From positions 1-9,318 of the forward strand of contig JAFAFM010000123.1 in NCBI GenBank assembly GCA_023423495.1: DNA of 9,318 nt, in the 5' to 3' direction. The notes under the pieces are model-generated. The model searched no databases. It saw only the letters and a program-made list of their open reading frames with translations, and was not told the origin of the DNA. Of this stretch, positions 7,972-9,318 are shown piece after piece (position 1 is the first letter of the stretch; each line of letters begins with the position of its first letter). The translations under genes were made by a program, and so were the position numbers. The stretch comes from Armatimonadota bacterium. GTDB taxonomy: Bacteria > Armatimonadota > Fimbriimonadia > Fimbriimonadales > Fimbriimonadaceae.

Positions 7972-7987
7972 AACCAATAGATTGGTT
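7972..7987. repeat. 16-bp near-palindrome upstream of pilP
   Basis: AACCAAT (7972-7978) and ATTGGTT (7981-7987) are perfect inverted repeats separated by AG. The right arm ends 15 nt before the pilP ATG at 8003. The 2-nt spacer makes a tight RNA hairpin unlikely without opening the inner pairs; a dimeric repressor or activator site is an alternative. The right arm also overlaps an imperfect direct repeat, TAGATTGG (7978-7985) and TAGATCGG (7987-7994). The whole 89-nt gap from 7914 holds these elements and no recognisable gene. Confidence 0.45.
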
Positions 7988-8002
7988 AGATCGGACTAGA
8001 GA

Positions 8003-8728
8003 ATGAGAATGAAAAACATTTGTCTCGGATTTGGTGCAGCGGCCCTTGCAGTCGTGATGGTTGGATGCCAAGAAGCTCCGCCCGCGCTCGTCAAGCCGAC
8101 CGTTGTGCTGCCTGCGAATCAGTTCGATCCAGGAGTGGATGCAGGTTGGAAGGGAATCGTGGTTGGTGATCCCAAGCTGGTCGCCGACCTAAAGCTCCGA
8201 AATTCGGGCAACCATGGTCAATCTTTCGCACCGCGATCAGATCCGTTTGCGCTTCTTCCCGAAGAGAGAGGATTCGAGATTTCTCAATCTTCCGAGCGAA
8301 TATTGGCGGATATGGGTGGATTCCGGTTTGATTACGAGCCCCCAGTAGACACGGCTCCGGTAGAAGTAGTTGAGCCACAGCCTTATCGTCGTTTGGCCGG
8401 TGTCATCGTCGGCGAATCCGTACTGGCGCTGATCGACATGGGCGATGGCCGGTTGGAGATCATCCGACCTGGCCAGAGAATTCCAAACAGTGAGTGGACC
8501 GTGGTATCCATTGACGAGGATAAAGCGATTTTGAGACGAGGCGGTAATAAGCTGCCTCGACAAATCATTGTCCGACTCGAGAGTCCGCCCTTCAATCCAA
8601 ACCAGGGTGGCGGCGGTGGAGCCCCAGCTGGTGGCGGTGGAAATCGTCCTGGAGTGGGCGCTCCTGGAGGCGGAAATCCTGCCGAGCCAGGTGGAAAGGG
8701 TGGGGATCTTGGGGTCCCCGGAGAATAA
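8003..8728 (+). CDS. pilP: PilP-like type IV pilus assembly lipoprotein
   Basis: PilP is a periplasmic, inner-membrane-anchored lipoprotein that bridges PilN-PilO and the secretin PilQ. The N-terminus has basic residues, a hydrophobic stretch (about 8-21) and a lipobox-like MVGC with Cys22 as the presumed lipidation site, followed by QEAPPA. Residues 30-120 form an extended linker with RSDPFALLPEE (78-88). Residues about 127-195 fit the PilP/GspC homology-region beta-sandwich: LAGVIVGESVLALIDMGDG, RPGQRI, WTVVSIDEDKAIL. The last 44 residues (198-241) are a Gly/Pro tail with GGGGGAP and GGGG runs. The start may be 8003 or the in-frame ATG at 8009; both leave the signal peptide intact and neither has a strong Shine-Dalgarno. 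At 241 residues it is longer than the usual 170-180, owing to linker and tail. Low sequence conservation makes the family call rest partly on position between pilO and pilQ. Confidence 0.82.
   Translation: MRMKNICLGFGAAALAVVMVGCQEAPPALVKPTVVLPANQFDPGVDAGWKGIVVGDPKLVADLKLRNSGNHGQSFAPRSDPFALLPEERGFEISQSSERILADMGGFRFDYEPPVDTAPVEVVEPQPYRRLAGVIVGESVLALIDMGDGRLEIIRPGQRIPNSEWTVVSIDEDKAILRRGGNKLPRQIIVRLESPPFNPNQGGGGGAPAGGGGNRPGVGAPGGGNPAEPGGKGGDLGVPGE
8702..8719 (+). other. GC-rich hairpin at the 3' end of pilP
   Basis: GGGGATC (8702-8708) can pair with GGTCCCC (8713-8719) around the loop TTGG, a 7-bp stem with one G-U pair. It lies just inside the pilP coding end. The nearest T-run (TTTT, 8730-8733) starts ten bases after the stem, so it is not a classical terminator. 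It could weakly attenuate or protect the upstream message. Confidence 0.25.
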
Positions 8729-8751
8729 GTTTTACAATTGAAGTCTAATTA

Positions 8752-8805
8752 ATGAAGAAACTAGACAAGGATTCAAACATCAGAATGATCGGAGGTCTTC
8801 GATGA
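8752..8805 (+). other. Possible 17-codon leader ORF overlapping the pilQ start
   Basis: An ATG at 8752 opens a frame of 17 codons (MKKLDKDSNIRMIGGLR) that ends at TGA 8803-8805. This stop overlaps the pilQ start codon as ATGA. The pilQ Shine-Dalgarno lies inside its last codons. Such an arrangement can couple translation, but the frame has only a weak upstream GAAG as ribosome-binding site, and a frame this short could arise by chance. Confidence 0.2.
8791..8795 (+). promoter_or_regulatory. Ribosome-binding site of pilQ
   Basis: GGAGG ends 6 nt before the ATG at 8802. It is the strongest Shine-Dalgarno in the cluster and fixes the pilQ start. The secretin is needed in more copies (a 12-15-mer ring) than its partners, which would fit stronger initiation; that link is inference. 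Confidence 0.8.
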
Positions 8806-9318
8806 AGAACAAAATGACATTGGCACTAGGAGCCATGCTAGCGATCGGAATGCTTGCCGGAGCTCCGGTCAGAGCGCTTGCACAAGACAATATTGGCGGC
8901 ACGATTATCCCGTCGCTCGAGCTGGACTCGGCCGACGTGCGAGAAGCGCTGCGAGCCTTGTTCAAGAACGTTGGCGTTTCTTATTCCATCGCTCCTGAAG
9001 TCCAGGGCACGGTAACGGTTAGCCTTCGCAACGTGACGTTCGAAGCGGCCCTGCAGAATATTTTGAAGCAGGTCAACGCGACTTACCGCGTTGAAGGCGG
9101 CATCTATCAGATCGTCTTACGAGAGGATCCGCAAGTTGGCAGTGGTAACCAGGGCGAAGTAGCAGCTCCTCGATCGACTACGGTCGTTCGACGACTCAAG
9201 ATTCGCTCCGCAGACCCGCAGCTTATCATCACGCTCCTTTCCGGTTCGCAGTCAACTGGCGTCGCGCCTGAAGAAAGCACCATCTTTAACACTGGCGGAG
9301 CCGGTGGGGGTGGAGGAA
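8802..9318 (+). CDS. pilQ: Type IV pilus secretin PilQ, N-terminal part (3'-partial)
   Basis: PilQ forms the outer-membrane ring through which the pilus passes. The frame is open from the ATG at 8802 to the window end, 172 codons, so only the N-terminal periplasmic part is present; the membrane gate domain lies beyond. It starts with a Sec signal peptide (MKNK, hydrophobic 6-23, likely cleavage after ALA at residue 27). A secretin/TonB short N-terminal (STN/N0) domain follows at about 38-112: SLELDSADVREALRALFKN, VSYSIAPEVQGTVTVSLRNV, FEAALQNILKQVNATYRV, GGIYQI. A second module begins near 125 with TTVVRRLKIRSADPQLIITLL, matching the start of a secretin N1 repeat. The visible end is a Gly-rich stretch. 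This type of N0 domain is shared with type II secretion GspD, but the pilMNOP neighbours point to PilQ. No AMIN domain precedes the STN domain. Confidence 0.93.
   Translation, partial: MKNKMTLALGAMLAIGMLAGAPVRALAQDNIGGTIIPSLELDSADVREALRALFKNVGVSYSIAPEVQGTVTVSLRNVTFEAALQNILKQVNATYRVEGGIYQIVLREDPQVGSGNQGEVAAPRSTTVVRRLKIRSADPQLIITLLSGSQSTGVAPEESTIFNTGGAGGGGG

Noticed and set aside
8606..8641. GGTGGCGG repeats in the pilP tail as a possible tandem repeat or recombination site
   Set aside because: They encode in-frame Gly runs of the low-complexity tail and are explained by that composition.
8731..8766. Promoter in the pilP-pilQ gap (TTTACA at 8731)
   Set aside because: The -35-like hexamer matches at five of six positions, but no acceptable -10 lies 16-18 bp downstream.

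Overview
The window looks like chromosomal DNA from a diderm bacterium with moderately high GC. It carries the canonical type IV pilus (T4P) alignment cluster pilM-pilN-pilO-pilP-pilQ. A lipoprotein-type PilP and a Sec-exported secretin imply an outer membrane. The large beta-propeller-containing exported-type protein next to the cluster and the glycine/proline-rich tails on the Pil proteins remind me of Armatimonadota (Fimbriimonas-like) genomes. That is an impression from protein style, not a demonstrated placement; other deep-branching diderms remain possible.

Layout, all on the + strand. (1) Positions 1-4751 hold the 3' part of one very large gene that enters from outside the window. Its product begins here with PQQ-like beta-propeller blades and continues into a long beta-rich region I do not recognise. 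(2) Positions 4752-4936 hold a strong intrinsic terminator and then a consensus-like sigma70/SigA promoter, so the large gene and the pil genes are separate transcription units. (3) Positions 4937-7913 hold pilM, pilN and pilO, with gaps of only 8 and 14 nt. (4) A gap of 89 nt with small inverted repeats precedes a pilP-like lipoprotein gene (8003-8728). (5) A gap of 73 nt, with a 17-codon open frame whose stop overlaps the next start, precedes pilQ (8802 to the window end), which is cut after its first periplasmic domains.

The genes fit together as one envelope-spanning machine. Cytoplasmic PilM binds the N-terminal LNLLP motif of PilN. PilN and PilO are single-pass inner-membrane proteins with periplasmic ferredoxin-like domains. 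The PilP lipoprotein links them to PilQ, the outer-membrane secretin through which the pilus passes. No prepilin, PilB/PilT ATPase or PilC gene lies in the window. No RNA genes, mobile elements or CRISPR arrays were seen, and codon and base use look uniform throughout.

The least ordinary points are the giant neighbouring protein, a long acidic/proline linker in PilM with a duplicated NPFAD motif, a D-to-E change in a PilM nucleotide-binding motif, and disordered Gly/Pro tails on PilN, PilO and PilP.
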